Source: Sambucus nigra
Lineage: Eukaryota > Streptophyta > Magnoliopsida > Dipsacales > Adoxaceae
Assembly (NCBI GenBank): GCA_949130495.1
Contig: OX422210.1
Coordinates: 636,888,585 to 636,952,584, forward strand
Reading direction: 5' to 3'
Length of the DNA stretch: 64,000 nucleotides
A model generated the notes under the pieces. It saw nothing but the letters and a program-made list of their open reading frames with translations. It did not search any database and was not told where the DNA came from. Below, piece after piece: positions 22,205 to 34,165 of the stretch (position 1 is the stretch's first letter; each line of letters starts with the position of its first letter). A program made the translations under genes and the position numbers.

Positions 22205-24455
22205 TCAAATTAAATAAATTTGTCTGCTGATATTATTACAACATAAGAAAAATATTACTACATCCTCATCAAAAGATAAACTGGTCCAAGTGATAAAAGA
22301 GTTTAAATAATTTTTCAACCCATTCCCTTCTCCACTGTTGACGTGCACTGGAGCATCTTCGAAACCAACAAATATTTTATCAACCACAATTTGACACTCA
22401 CCCTCCTGCAAAGGTCAACTATGTACTAAAGTTCTTACTTGAGTGGAGATGAGCGTTTACACCCCAACAATAGTCTTACCACTCAGATCCTTCATATAGT
22501 ATTTCTCACCAAAGTCACCATGAGTTGTTAACGATGATGCAAGACCTGTGACATGTTGAGGCCTTGATAAGGGGAATGTTGAAGGAGGAACCGGTATCTA
22601 TGAGGGGAATGGAGAAGGAGGAAATTTTTGAGGAGGTAAAGGGAAACCGAGATGCATTGGGGGCTACAGGGGCATACGACCGGATAAAAGGGACACAATT
22701 TGTGAAAGTTTCTCATTCACTCCTCCCAATTAATTTCGAAGCCCCATTAGATCCCCTTTTATCCTAGAATAACATTCATCGTTGGATGAGAAACGCTTAT
22801 TAAAGTTCGTCCACGAGAGGTGTGGTGTGTTTGAATCTTGATTTTGACATATACGATCCCATACATCTCGTCATCCCTCTACGGTCCTTCTTCAATGTCT
22901 GTGCAAGGACATCATTATCAAGGTTGTTGAACGGGCGTGAACCTGATTGACTACTCATATACTCTATTGATTTTAGAGTCTTTTCTAAGTGAGGAGGGAA
23001 TCTATTATATTTGTCTCGTCTTGGATGCACGCACAAGTTGGCCCGATTCGGTACCTTTCTTTCATTTGGGCTGGATTTCGTCTTGCTCGACAGCTCGTTC
23101 TTCAAATTTTCCTAAGATTTCTAGCCAAGCTGGTAGACATCAGTTTTTTTGGCCCTATTCTGTTTATTTTTCTCTCTTTGCATTATTTTTGAGTCCTTCG
23201 TCTCATTTTTCAAAAAATCATTCCATTGACCAATTGGCATCTCAACGTTCGAAGGGACTTTGTCTTTGAGAGCCAAAATGTCAGAGCTCGATGCTCCCTT
23301 AGTGAAATGCTTTTGCCTAAGGTTTCTCCGATATGTTAGAAGTTGTTCAGCAACCCAACAAAGAACCTTATTTTTTGAGTTTGCAGAAAATGAAAACTAT
23401 TTGTTGAGTTGCTCGTAGATGTCATCTTTAACAACTTTATCTACGAGGTTCTAATTGTTAGCTCCTCCCACTCCCACATTCTTTTTTTCCAAAGACAAAC
23501 ATTGGGATTTAAATTGTTGAACGTGATTCTTATCCCTTGTGGGTTTATTTCCCAATGGACTTCTTCTCAACTGACCCGACAGTTTCAGGAGCGTTGGGCG
23601 TGTCTGTTGGATTACTGGGAGTACCTTGCCTACTGCAACTCAGAGTAGTGGAGTGATTCGTAGGCGGAGTTGTGTATTGCTCACCAGTTGGTGATGAGAA
23701 TTCTCCTTGGGGTGGTGTCATCTCGTCGATCGGAGCGCTGTGTCCATTACCGCCCGACATTATCTATAAAAATAATAAAAGTTCAATATGTATTTATAAT
23801 AGATGCGTAATTTCAAAGTTCAATATGAAATTATAACTAAAAAAATTGACCATATATTATAATACCTTTTTATGGTAAGACTTTAATAAAAGTTCAATGT
23901 GTGTAATCTCCATCCAGTCGGGATTGCTTTTTAAAAACCTTTGGATTTTTGCACATGGCCAATTAGGAGGAAGCATATCTATAATGGATGCATAGATGTA
24001 AGCGACATGAACTCGAAATCTTACCCTTTTCATCCTATTTGCAAGATTGAATTTGATGTGTATATGTCACGAGACATCACAGTCTTCGGCAATGCTCTTT
24101 GTACGTAATTCTATCCATAATGGGTGAATTTTTTTCTGACTTCTCTAACAGCGTAAGCAAGGTCAGTGCTCTATCGGGATTATGTACGCGAAATCTATAT
24201 TATACATCTTCATCCCAGCATTCTGGTAGGGAAAACAGAATACGATTGAACAAGTACTCTTGCTGGAGATGAACTCCACGGTTTACAAGGTAGTTAGATT
24301 ATTTTATCTTCCTATTCCCATGCTAATAAACCATAGTACCATCTGAATGAGGCTTATTAATCAAAGAGGCACGAGTGCGGTCCAATTGCAACGAGTGATG
24401 TCCAATTGCAACCTTTCACACTCTTGTTGCCATTTATTATCACCGTGACTCATTT
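22205..24455 (-). pseudogene. Second CACTA gene, Transposase_24-like
   Basis: Minus-strand pieces upstream of TNP2. A possible start, MSHGDNKWQQECERL, lies at about 24452, followed by unrecognised sequence. Then MSGGNGHSAPIDEMTPPQGE at 23760, with a Thr/Pro/Ser-rich stretch. After a break come YRRNLRQKHFTKGASSSDIL and PIGQWNDFLKNETKD (23350-23170). The segment with LAQTLKKDRRGMTRCMGSYM (22800-23105) matches the G-R-x-R-x-x-G motif of this family. Last is NGLKNYLNSFITWTSLSF (22411-22260), like its C-terminal F.x.W.P block. In related elements this gene accompanies TNP2. Multiple stops; the internal order is clear but exon limits are not. Confidence 0.6.
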
Positions 24456-24496
24456 TTCCTGAGAAAAATGAACGAGGGCGTGAATATGATTCCTAT

Positions 24497-25192
24497 TGTT
24501 GATGCAAAAAACTGGACCGAATCCCATTTTTATGATCACAGATAAATAGATAAAAGCAATCCAATCAAGCACATGAGAGACAAAGATTTTTAAAGTGGTT
24601 CGGCTATGAGGAAAAGCCTACGTCCACTGTTATTTTATTCCCAGGGGTTTATAATAGCACAATGTGGTGTAGAGAGAGAAAAAGGTGTGGATCTTGTGTA
24701 TGGTGTCTCTCATCCTTGTTGGATCTCCCCCCTCTCTCCTCCCTTTTGGCTAAGGGGATACATGTATTTATAGTGATGGGAGATAAAGAGATTCATTGTA
24801 TGTAGACATTTATGTCTACATTCAACGAATCTAATTATTGAATTGCTTGGTATGCTATGTGTTGTCATCTATTAATACAGTATAAATGTACATTAAGGCT
24901 CATTAAATGCGTTGTCATCTTCATTAATGCACATTAAATGCATAGTTATCATTTGATCTTCCTGGTTGGTATGCCGACCAACTCTCCTCGGGTGCCGACC
25001 AACTCTCCTCGGGTGCCGACTAATTCTCCTCGGGTACTGACCAACTCTCCTCGGGTGCTTACTAACACTCCTCGGCCGACCAACTCTCCTCGGATGCCGA
25101 CCAACTCTCCTCGGGTGTCGAATATTGCCACGTAGAATAACATGTGTCCTTTTCTGATTGGTCCTCGTAGATGGAGAATTTTTGCGTTAACA
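24497..25192 (-). repeat. 3' LTR of the 24497-30174 element
   Basis: 696 bp, TG...CA. It contains about seven copies of a 21-bp unit (GCCGACCAACTCTCCTCGG) at 24971-25115, one copy shortened, one fewer than in its partner. Because 21 is a multiple of three, the array reads as repeated PTNSPRV; this is not a gene. Confidence 0.88.
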
Positions 25193-26185
25193 GAAGCCCC
25201 CAATGCTCCATGCTTGATGGTTTACTTGAAAGGATGGAGTATTTATTCTTCAGTGTTGCTCGGTGCTCATGAAATTCTTGATCTACCTTCTTGATTTGTT
25301 CAATATAAAGTGCATTATCTTCTGGACGACATATGATGCAGGCTGATCGATGGTTGCTAATATTTCTTTAGAGGAACTCCGTGTGCTATGTATCACCCCT
25401 GGGAATTTGGATGCAGCCATGCCATAGTATGCAGCTTGTAGCTTGTCATAATCTTCAAGTATGTTGATTGGTTTGCTAGCCGACCAACTGCCTCATGTGC
25501 CGACCAACTGAGTGCTAAATTCACGTGCTTGATTCTTCTGATTTATGATCCTCTGAATACTTTGTCGAGTAACATACTAGCTTTTAAAACCAACTCTTCA
25601 ATCTAATTAGTACTAAGCTAGTGGTGGAATTCGAAACATTTTCATACAACTTCTTCTTCAATGTTGGTTGGGATAGTAGTAGTAGAAATCTCAGTATTGT
25701 AGATGCTAAATTTGACTTCTGAACTTCAATAGTATGTGCATAATAACTCCTGAACATGCCTCCTGAACTTCTGAATGCACCTCCTGAACTTCTGAATATA
25801 CCTCCTGAACTTCAATAGCCTCCTGAACTTCAATATACCTCTTGAACTTCAATATCAAAAATAATTCCTGAGCAAGAAAAACAACTTCTGAATGATAATT
25901 AGTCGGGGCCCCGACCGTGTGAGTTTATGGAGTTGAATTTGATGCTCGACTGCATGATGTTATAAGAATGTGCCACCGAATGAACAAATATATCTGTAAT
26001 AGAAGCCCCCAAGTGTGGAATGTGAACTTTGAATGCTTTTTACTTGATCGCTTTCACATACTCATACTTTGTTTCCGACCAACTGTAGTTGACAGCTTCT
26101 TATTTCCGACCAACCTGAGTTGGTGGATTTTTTCTTAACGAGCAACTTTGACACTTTCTGGAATAATTTTAGCTCCCGACCAACC

Positions 26186-27307
26186 TTAGTTGGCATTTTC
26201 GAGAATATATTTACTTCCTAACCAACATAAGTTGGCATTTTTAGGAATACTTTTACTTCCCGAGGAACACATAATTTTACTTCCCGTATGAATACAAGTA
26301 GCTTTACTTCCCGAAGGAATACAGGTAGCTTTACTTCCCGGAGGAATACAAATTTTACTTCCCGGAGGAATACAAGTTGCTTTACTTCCTGGAGGAATAC
26401 ATTTTTTATAATAAATGATAGAGACTTCCTCGAAGCTGACCAACAGATTGTTGGGAATAAGATATAATAAATGCTGGAGACCTCCTCGGAGCTGATCAAC
26501 AGATTGTTGGGAATAAGATATAATAAATGCTGGAGAACTCCTCGGAGCTGACCAACAGATTGTTGGGAATAAGATATAATAAATGTTGGAGATCTCCTCG
26601 GAGCTGACCAACAGATTGTTGGGAATAAGATATAATAAATGTTGGAGATCTCCTCGGAGCTGACCAACAGATTGTTGGGAATAAGATATAATAAATGCTG
26701 GAGACCTCCTCGGAGCTGACCAACAGATTGTTGGGAATAAGATATAATAAATGCTGGAGACCTCCTTGGAGCTGAATATATGATTATAAATATTTGTCGA
26801 GCTCCATGCTGAAATAAGAATAGAATATGCATCTAAATAGATATAAAGAATAATTAAAAATAATAAAGTGCCTTGTTGATCTGTCGAGGTAGAATTATAT
26901 AATGCCGAACAAGAATAAGATCTTCCAGAACATAAGAATATGGCCGAGAACGTTGTCAGGCTTGAATATAAATAAGAATTATCCGGCCAACTATCCGTTG
27001 GGGGTGAAACACAACGAATGTTGTAATTCTCCTTAAAGCTGAATAAGTATCTTGTCGAGGCACAATTGCATAATGCCGAATAAGAATAAGATCTTCCAGA
27101 ACATAAGAATATGGCCGAGAACGTTGTCAGGCTTGAATATAAATAATAATTGCCCCGACCAACTATCCGTTGGGGGTGAAATATAATAACTGTTGTAGAT
27201 TTTCCTCGGAGCTGAATATGATAATAAATATTTCGCCGAGCTCCATAAAGAGATGAATATAGAATATGAATCCGAACGGATATATAGAATAGTTCGTGCT
27301 TGAGCAC
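26186..27307 (-). repeat. Repeat-built region with a 56-bp tandem array
   Basis: The core, 26408-26785, holds six to seven copies of a 56-bp unit; GATATAATAAATG recurs at 26461, 26517, 26573, 26629, 26685 and 26741. Each copy contains CTCCTCGGAGCTGACCAAC and AGATTGTTGGGAATAAG. To its left, shorter copies of TTACTTCCCGGAGGAATAC (26260-26400). To its right, a segment with ATCTTCCAGAACATAAG occurs twice about 170 bp apart (26915 and 27087). The minus strand is open for 373 codons, but it reads the unit in shifting phases, so a protein is unlikely. Confidence 0.85.
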
Positions 27308-29434
27308 AAATCAAAGCAATAATAAAATATATAGTTCCTTGCTGAGGTGAAATTTCATAATGCTGAGCAATGATAATAGTTTCCAGATGGTTTCCGAGCA
27401 TTCGTCGGCGTTGAATCTTGTATCTGTAAAAATTAATAATTTGCTCTACCATATGTGTAGGCTGAATTGATTAGTCATGAGAATAATTTACTCCTCCAAT
27501 CAATATATGATATGTATATGCTTGAGAAATAAAAATATTAATTTCAAAAAATGAAATAATATATGTTGGCTGATATGTCGAGGTAAAACTGCCAGATGTC
27601 GAGAAATAATAGTTTCCAGAGGTTTAAGATTGTGGCTGAGCTTTCGTCGGGATTTACGTCCCTATGAAATCTTAATAAGCTGCCCGAGCACCTGTCGAGA
27701 CTAGATCAAATAATTATTATCATGAGAATAATTATTCAGCCAAACAATATGTGATGTGTATCAGCATGAAATAATAAAAATTTCAAAATATGAAATAATA
27801 TTTTTATGCCAAATGTGTGTGAGATGGACAATTTTTTATCAGATATGCATCATAAATAAGACGTAGAGTTTTTTGTAAAGTTATTTAATCTCCAACAACT
27901 AAACAGTTATAAGTTTTTGTTTGAAAATTATTTATCACTTGGTTTTAAAAATATTTTTGGAGTGATCACAAGTTAAAAAAGACTTAAGCCCCCTGTTTGT
28001 CCCCGAGCTGAACTCGTGTTTAAAGAAATATCTGGGGTGCTTCGCATTTTTTAATACCCCAAGATTCTACTGCTGCCGACAAACAGCATGGATGTTGCCG
28101 ACCAACATTTAAGGATATCTCAAGTTATAGAATATATGGTGCCGACCAAGAAGCAAATGGTCCCCGACCAACTGAGCAATTTCGTCGATCAACAAAAATG
28201 GTGCATTGACAGCACCGAACAACATTAGATGTCACCAACCAAAAAGTGGATGGTTGGATAGTTACCGACCAGTAAATTGAACCCTCCGAACAAGACTGAG
28301 ATGTCGCCGATCAAGAAGTAGATGATCGTCGACCTGCAATTGGTTCCACCAAGCTACAATATGGGGCTCCGACTAATAAGAAGATACCTCGTAGTTGGAT
28401 AAAATTATTTCAACGTTGCTGATGGATCTTCACATCTTTTCTTTGACAAACAAAAATGGTCTGGTTAAGCTTCCCTTTAATAAAAAATGGCCCAAGATGA
28501 TGCCGACAAACAATATGGATGGATGACCAGAATATCTCGAATCCTTAGATCAGAAAAATAACATTCGATGTAAAATCCAAGCATTAAGAATGTTAATTAA
28601 ATGAATAATTATCTAATCCACTAGATCGTGTGATTTCGACAAATAAACCCTGTGATGTTATGAACGAGGGGCCAACATATCTAATTTGTACCCAGAGTCT
28701 TGATATGGTCATGATTGTTTTACTGATCCTCTTTTACAAGAGGTGGGTAATGATTTTTTTTTTTGTTACATAAAATTATTTTTTATATTGATCCCTTCCT
28801 ATTCCCCATTTGCATAGATAAAAATATGGTGAATGATCGAAATTATTACCAAATTTATATAAAAAATCAATCAATTTTGACTTTATTAACATAGATGGAA
28901 GATGAGCCAAATATAGTTCATAAAAATGAATACAAAGAGACTCAAACTTGAAGAGAGAGAAAGTAGATCTGGGTTATGATTTCCATGAGAAAACTTTTTA
29001 TTGTCTTTAACCTTTTCACATTCTTTGATTAAAAATATGATGGGAATTTGAATAGACATCAAAGATCTTTCAAAAATTATTTCTAAATCAACAATGAAAA
29101 TTATCAAATCTTATCATCGTCGTATATATTGGTGTATGTAATCATTTAAAATATTGATTCCATGATATAAACTTGAAACTTGAGAATCAAGCAAAAAGTT
29201 ATGATTTATGAAATCCACTATTTTTCAGATTTCTAAATAAGAATTAATCTAACAGTTATGATTTTAAAATCATGATATGCAACATTTTGCAGATAATAAT
29301 TGGACAATTAATTTACGTATATAAACATAAAAATCATGATTGAATCAAAAGATGTATGTATAATATATAATTGATTATACATAGATAAAATAAAAACTTA
29401 GCTTTTGATGGAGAACAATGCTTGTAACACGTTT

Positions 29435-29450
29435 CCCACAGACGGCGCCA
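29435..29450 (-). other. Primer binding site of the 24497-30174 element
   Basis: The minus strand reads TGGCGCCGTCTGTGGG three bases inside the right LTR. This primer-site sequence is common in plant Tat-type gypsy elements. It fixes orientation: the right LTR is the 5' LTR. Confidence 0.75.
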
Positions 29451-29453
29451 ATC

Positions 29454-30174
29454 TGTTGATGCAAAAAACTGGACCGAATCCCATTTTTATGATCACAGAT
29501 AAATAGATAAAAGCAATCCAATCAAGCACATGAGAGACAAAGATTTTTAAAGTGGTTCGGCTATGAGGAAAAGCCTACGTCCACTGTTATTTTATTCCCA
29601 GGGGTTTACAATAGCACAATGTGGTGTAGAGAGAGAAAAAGGTGTGGATCTTGTGTATGGTGTCTCTCATCCTTGTCGAATCTCCCCCCCTTTCTCCTCC
29701 CTTTTGGTTAAGGGGATACATGTATTTATAGTGATGTGAGATAAAGAGATTCATTGTATGTAGACATTTATGTCTACATTCAACGAATCTAATTGTTGAA
29801 TTGCTTGGTATGTTATGTGTTGTCATCTATTAATACAGTATAAATGTACATTAAGGCTCATTAAATGCGTTGTCATCTTCATTAATGCACATTAAATGCA
29901 TAGTTATCCTTTGATCTTCCTGGTTGGTATGCCGACCAACTCTCCTCGGGTGCCGACTAACTCTCCTCGGGTGCCGTCCAACTCTCCTCGGGTGCCGACT
30001 AATTCTCCTCGGGTACTGACCAACTCTCCTCGGGTGCCGACTAACACTCCTCGGGTGCCGACCAACTCTCCTCAGATGCCGACCAACTCTCCTCGGGTGT
30101 CGAATATTGCCACGTAGGATGACATGTGTCCTTTTCTGATTGGTCCTCGTAGATGGAGAATTTTTGCGTTAACA
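29454..30174 (-). repeat. 5' LTR of the 24497-30174 element
   Basis: 721 bp with about eight copies of the 21-bp GCCGACCAACTCTCCTCGG unit (29929-30097). Otherwise it differs from the left LTR by few substitutions, among them TACAATAGC for TATAATAGC and TCGAATC for TTGGATC. Confidence 0.88.
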
Positions 30175-30574
30175 CCTATAAATAATGGCTCTAATGAATC
30201 ATAAAATAGTGAGGTTAGTTTGATTTAGGTTTTGAATAATCACTACCCTTATATTCACCCAGTGCTATTTTAATTTAGGGCAATTTACAATTAGGTCCCT
30301 TGTTGACAATTTTTAAACATTTAAGGGCAATTTACTATTAATAAAATCTGTCAAAATTCTTTTTGTGTTTAAAATCTATTTCCGAGGGACCTAAGAGTAC
30401 TTTAATATTTAATTTATTAGTTATTATGTACGAAGGTGTGAATCCCGTGCATGTTGGATCTCACCGATGTGAAATCCAAATAATAACTCGTCGTATAAGA
30501 CCCAAAATTAAACCGCATCAAACCCCACACATATAAAGTTCTAATAAACCAAATAGCATATACCATACATAGTA

Positions 30575-30890
30575 TACACACACACACGCAATATATACAA
30601 TGTGTGTGTATACCTACTTTTGTATTTATTTTAATTTTTACCCAAATAATTATATATACCTATTTTTACATTTTTTTTAAATTGTCTCTAAAACACACAC
30701 ACACAGCGTACACAATACACACACACATACATAGTATACACACGCATATATACACAATACACACACACATATACAGTATACATACATAATACACACACAT
30801 ATGCGTATATACACATACATACACACGCGTACATAGAAATACACACATACACACAGAAATACACACACAGATATACACACATACATAGAG
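30575..30890. repeat. CA/TA-rich microsatellite cluster
   Basis: Interrupted ACACAC, ACATAC and ATATAC runs over about 300 bp inside the CACTA element. Open frames reading CVYICV-like peptides on the minus strand are by-products of the repeat. Confidence 0.85.
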
Positions 30891-31069
30891 ATTTCTATAC
30901 AAAAAATTAGGATTTGGAAGATAATGTCATTACCTTTGAGATTGAGATTGTGATTGGAATGGGAGATTGAGATTGGAAATCGCCGAAATCGTCGAAGAGA
31001 GGGAAAGTTAAAGGGTTTGGAAATTTTTGAGTGAAATATGAAAACTGGTTTGGGGATTTTAGTATAAGG

Positions 31070-31447
31070 ACGTTGGTCACAGCCTTGAGCCATGACCACA
31101 TGCTATGACCCCTTTAAAATTTAACACGTCAGCTTGGAAACAAGCACAATGACACTGCCCAAAGCCGTGACTCCTAAATTGGGGTAGTCATGGCTCAAAG
31201 TCATGATCATGACTGAGTGTATTTTGTTTAATGGTCACGGACTTAAACCATGACCCCATCCGTGGCCATCTTGGAGGGAACTTTGGCGCAAAATTGGCGT
31301 CATAAGGGTCACGCACGTGTTATGGCTATGGTTCGTGACCCGTAGTGGTCACAGACGTGGGTCGTGATCGACTTCAAGATGATCCATGACCTTATTGAGT
31401 CATATAATTGATCACGATAAAGTTTGATGTGGTAACGGATCTGAGTC
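31070..31447. repeat. CACTA right subterminal repeats
   Basis: Copies of GGTCACAG, CATGACC, CCGTGAC and GGTCACGCACG-type modules in both orientations, matching those at 15001-15420. They end at the right terminal repeat. Confidence 0.75.
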
Positions 31448-31475
31448 GTAACCATGGGCAGGATTTGGTGTAGTG
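31448..31475 (-). repeat. CACTA right terminal inverted repeat
   Basis: Its complement starts CACTACACCAAATCCTG and pairs with 14980-15007. It is followed by the CCA duplication at 31476-31478. Confidence 0.92.
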
Positions 31476-31990
31476 CCAGATTCCTTTGTTTGGCCGCGAT
31501 CAAGACAAGACTTTGTTCATAACACTGATGGATTTGTATTGTTACAAGGTCATGCCTTTCGGTCTTAAGAATGTTAATCCACGTACCAATGACTGGTCAC
31601 AAAGATGTTTAAGTAATAAATGGGGGAAATGATGGAAGTGTGCATCGACGATATGCTCGTCAAGAACAAGAGCAAAGACGACATCTTAAAGACTTGGCCA
31701 AGACCTTCGAAATCCTCAGGCTTTATCGAATGAAGCTCAATGCCAGCAAATGTTCATTCAGGGTCCAGTCAGTGAATTTTCTAGGCTATCTGGTCAGCAA
31801 AAGAGGAATTAAAGCGAACCCCAATCAAATAGAGGCGATCAACAGCATTCAAGCATACTCGCAACGCTCAATCACTTCATTTTAAAGTCATCTGAGCATT
31901 GCAGACTGTTCTTTCAACTGCTCAAGAAGGAAAAAGACCTCACCGGGAATGATGAATGTTCAAAGGCTTTAGAGGAGATTAAATTATACC
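31476..31990 (+). pseudogene. Tat-2 reverse transcriptase, 3' half
   Basis: Continues the RT from 14979: QIPLFGRDQDKTLFI, YCYKVMPFGLKNV (the usual NAG/NAP residues degraded), then MEVCIDDMLVKNKSK, where IDD replaces the usual VDD of the catalytic motif. It goes on to NASKCSFRVQSVNFLGYLVS and GIKANPNQIEAI (31760-31840). A stop follows at 31883. Short frameshifts lie at 31585-31640. The RT identity and its continuity across the transposon are certain. Confidence 0.85.
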
Positions 31991-32039
31991 TGAATAAACT
32001 CCCATTATTAGTAATTCCAAATTAAGGGTACCCTCTCTA

Positions 32040-32335
32040 GCTTAACCTTGTAGTCTCAAGCCATGTGGTTAACTCGGTCTTGGTATGTGAAAAATAAGTA
32101 AAATAGTTCCCCATTTACTACGCTAGTGAAATGCTCCAGGACGCTGATCAAAGTTACTTACTACTGGCCTACGCGCTGGTCATAGCGCCTCAAAAGCTGG
32201 AACATTACATTGAGGCCCATTCCATTACAGTCATCACATTATTCCCTCTTAAAGTTGTTCTTCACAAAGTCGACCTGTCTGGACATATGCCCAAGTCGTC
32301 TGTAGAGCTTGGGAGGTTTTATATACACTAACAAC
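32040..32335 (+). pseudogene. Tat-2 first RNase H domain
   Basis: After a broken start (VVSSHVVNSVLV, then a stop) it reads YYASEMLQDADQSYLLLAYA, LVIAPQKLEHYIEAHSITV and VVLHKVDLSGHMPKSSVELG, the standard RT-connected RNase H of gypsy elements, ending near RFYIH and a stop. Confidence 0.75.
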
Positions 32336-32393
32336 CCAAAACAACAATCAAGGGGCAGGTGTTAACTGACTTCATAGCAGAATTCATAGGTGA

Positions 32394-32684
32394 ATGGACC
32401 ACCCCACCTATGAATTCATAGGGGTCCCTTCACCTATGATCCAACAAGTGATCGACCAATTAAAAGATCATGAGTTGGATCAATCTAATAAGTGGATATT
32501 TTACGTAGATGGTGCCTCTAATTATAAAGGAGTGGGAGTAGGAGTTAATCTTATAACACCAGCAAATGCCATGATCGAACAAAGAATCAGACTGGGATTC
32601 GAAGCTTTCAACGATGAAGCCGAGTACGAAGCACTTATAGCTCGATTGTGTAAGGCATACTTTATAGGGGCAAACAAACCTTGA
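32394..32684 (+). pseudogene. Tat-2 additional (archaeal-type) RNase H domain
   Basis: Open for 96 codons. WIFYVDGASNYKGVGVGV keeps the catalytic Asp. EYEALIARL keeps the Glu in AEYEALIA. The frame ends at 32682 before the third acidic motif; the following stretch LEVNYDVMLLFNEV (32685-32720) is out of frame. Together with the preceding domain this gives the dual RNase H arrangement of Tat elements. Confidence 0.8.
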
Positions 32685-32929
32685 AGTGAATTATGACGTA
32701 ATGTTGTTATTCAATGAAGTTAGTGAAGACATCAACACTAAGGATGAACGAATGACAATATATTTATAGGTGGTTCGCGAGCTTATATCCAAGTTTGAGG
32801 AAGTCCACCTTCAACAGTTTTTGGGGGGAACAACGGCCATGCAGGTGTTTTAGCATTCCTTATCTGAGCACTAAATTCTAATCTCTACAGAACAATCGAA
32901 GCGGAGTTCCCCGTCAAGCTTAGCATTGA

Positions 32930-34165
32930 AAAAATTGTAGCCTCCGAGCATATTATATTTATTGAAAAAGGCCCAAGTTGCGGTATCTAATCATCGCTAC
33001 CTACAAAACGATGCACTATCGATCGACAAAAATCAAGCTAATCAAATTAGGGTGAAGGTCACTCGTTTCTACCTAGGACCTGGAGAAAAAATTTACAGGA
33101 GATCTTTCACAGGCCCCTACTTCCAGTGCGTACACCTAAAAGATGCCGACCAAGTTCTCCATGAACATCACGATGGAATTTATGAGAGTTATGAAGAAGG
33201 AGGATCTATATCATTTTGAGCAATAGATAAGGCTATTGGTGGCCATATATGCATAAAGACGTAAGTAGTTATGCTCAGAAGTGTGAAAAGTGCAAAAAAT
33301 CTCCCCCAAGCTTCATCAATCGACCAGCAACCCGAGGCTTTTGACCAATCCAGGGTCGTTTGCACAAGAGGGACTGGATATCGGAGCTACGCCAGGAAAT
33401 AACAAGTACTTGTTGGTCGACACAAATTATTTCACTACGTGTATTGAGGCAGGACCATTGGCGAATATTAGAGATGCCGACATGATTAGGTTCATTTAGA
33501 GAAACATTATAACTCGCTCTGGGGTGCCTCGGATAGTCATAACGAATAATGGCACACAATTTAAGAGTGGGCCTTTTTAATGTTTTTGAGATGAGCATGG
33601 AATCAAACACCACTTTAATTTTATGGCATACTCCCAAAGTAATGGCTAAGCAAAGGCCTCCAATAAGACGATGCTCAATGGCTTGAAGAAGAGGTGGGAA
33701 AGAGAAAGGGTGCTTGGGTAGACGAGCTTCCTCATGTCGTCTGGTTATATCGCACCACGCCGAGAAGACCTACTGGGGAAACACCCTTTGCCCTTACCTA
33801 TGGAATGGAACCCATGATTCCACTCGAAACTGGTATGTCGACCATGAGGACAAACGTTACCGAGGAAGGACTAAAAGACAAAGCCCCTTACGTTGAACTT
33901 GACCTAGAAAAAGAACGGAGGGAATAATCCATTATCAAGTTGGCTTCCTACCAGCAACAGTTGGCAAAATAATACAATAAAGTGGTCAATCCGAAGAAAT
34001 TTTAGGTCGGGGATTACGTCCTTAGGAAAGTCCTCGGTAGCACCAAAAGGCCATCAGACGGCAAGTTAGGACCCAACTGGGAAGGTCCATTCCAAGTGAT
34101 CAGAGATGATTTATAAGGAGCCTATCACTTGAAATCAATGGAGGGCAGGGAGATACCTTGAGCAT
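32930..34165 (+). pseudogene. Tat-2 integrase, broken
   Basis: Zinc-region remnants near 33140-33280 (MNITMEFMRVM, then KDVSSYAQKCEKCKK). The core reads DIGATPGNNKYLLVDTNYFT, where the LVDTNYFT block carries the domain pattern. Then VPRIVITNNGTQF, where the second Asp is Asn (NNG for DNG). Next come DELPHVVWLYRTTPRRPTGE, TPFALTYGMEPMIPLE and the C-terminal VGDYVLRKVLG and LGPNWEGPFQVI (33990-34100). Stops at 33497, 33579 and 33646. Inactive by frame and by the Asn substitution. Confidence 0.8.

Larger units (their letters stand above)
24497..30174 (-). mobile_element. Non-coding LTR retroelement (LARD-like), 5.7 kb
   Basis: Two LTRs (24497-25192 and 29454-30174) start TGTTGATGC and end GTTAACA, flanked by CCTAT at 24492-24496 and 30175-30179. 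The primer site beside the right LTR and a polypurine stretch (GAAGCCCCC on plus, 25193) beside the left LTR set minus orientation. The 4.26-kb interior has no gag or pol; it is made of repeats and scattered GACCAAC motifs. It sits just upstream of the CACTA second gene. The LTRs are nearly identical except for repeat copy number, suggesting a fairly recent insertion. Confidence 0.88.
14980..31475 (-). mobile_element. CACTA (En/Spm-type) DNA transposon, 16.5 kb with insertions
   Basis: The termini begin CACTACACC on both strands. The 28-bp ends 14980-15007 and 31448-31475 agree at about 24 positions. The element is flanked by CCA at 14977-14979 and 31476-31478, the 3-bp duplication typical of the family. 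Subterminal GGTCACG-type repeats lie at both ends, and two minus-strand genes (Transposase_24-like and TNP2) lie within. Two later LTR insertions account for about 8.4 kb, so the original was about 8.1 kb. TNP2 is interrupted and lacks most of its catalytic part, so the copy is non-autonomous. Confidence 0.92.

Noticed and set aside
24938..25135. Proline-rich repeat protein (PTNSPRV)
   Set aside because: The 21-bp LTR repeat is a multiple of three, so it reads open by construction; the same is seen in the other LTR at 29896-30117.
26218..27452. Several overlapping long minus-strand frames taken as protein genes
   Set aside because: They read the same 56-bp and shorter repeats in different phases, inside a non-coding LTR element.
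30604..31099. Cys/Val/Tyr-rich frames
   Set aside because: Translation of an AC/AT microsatellite.
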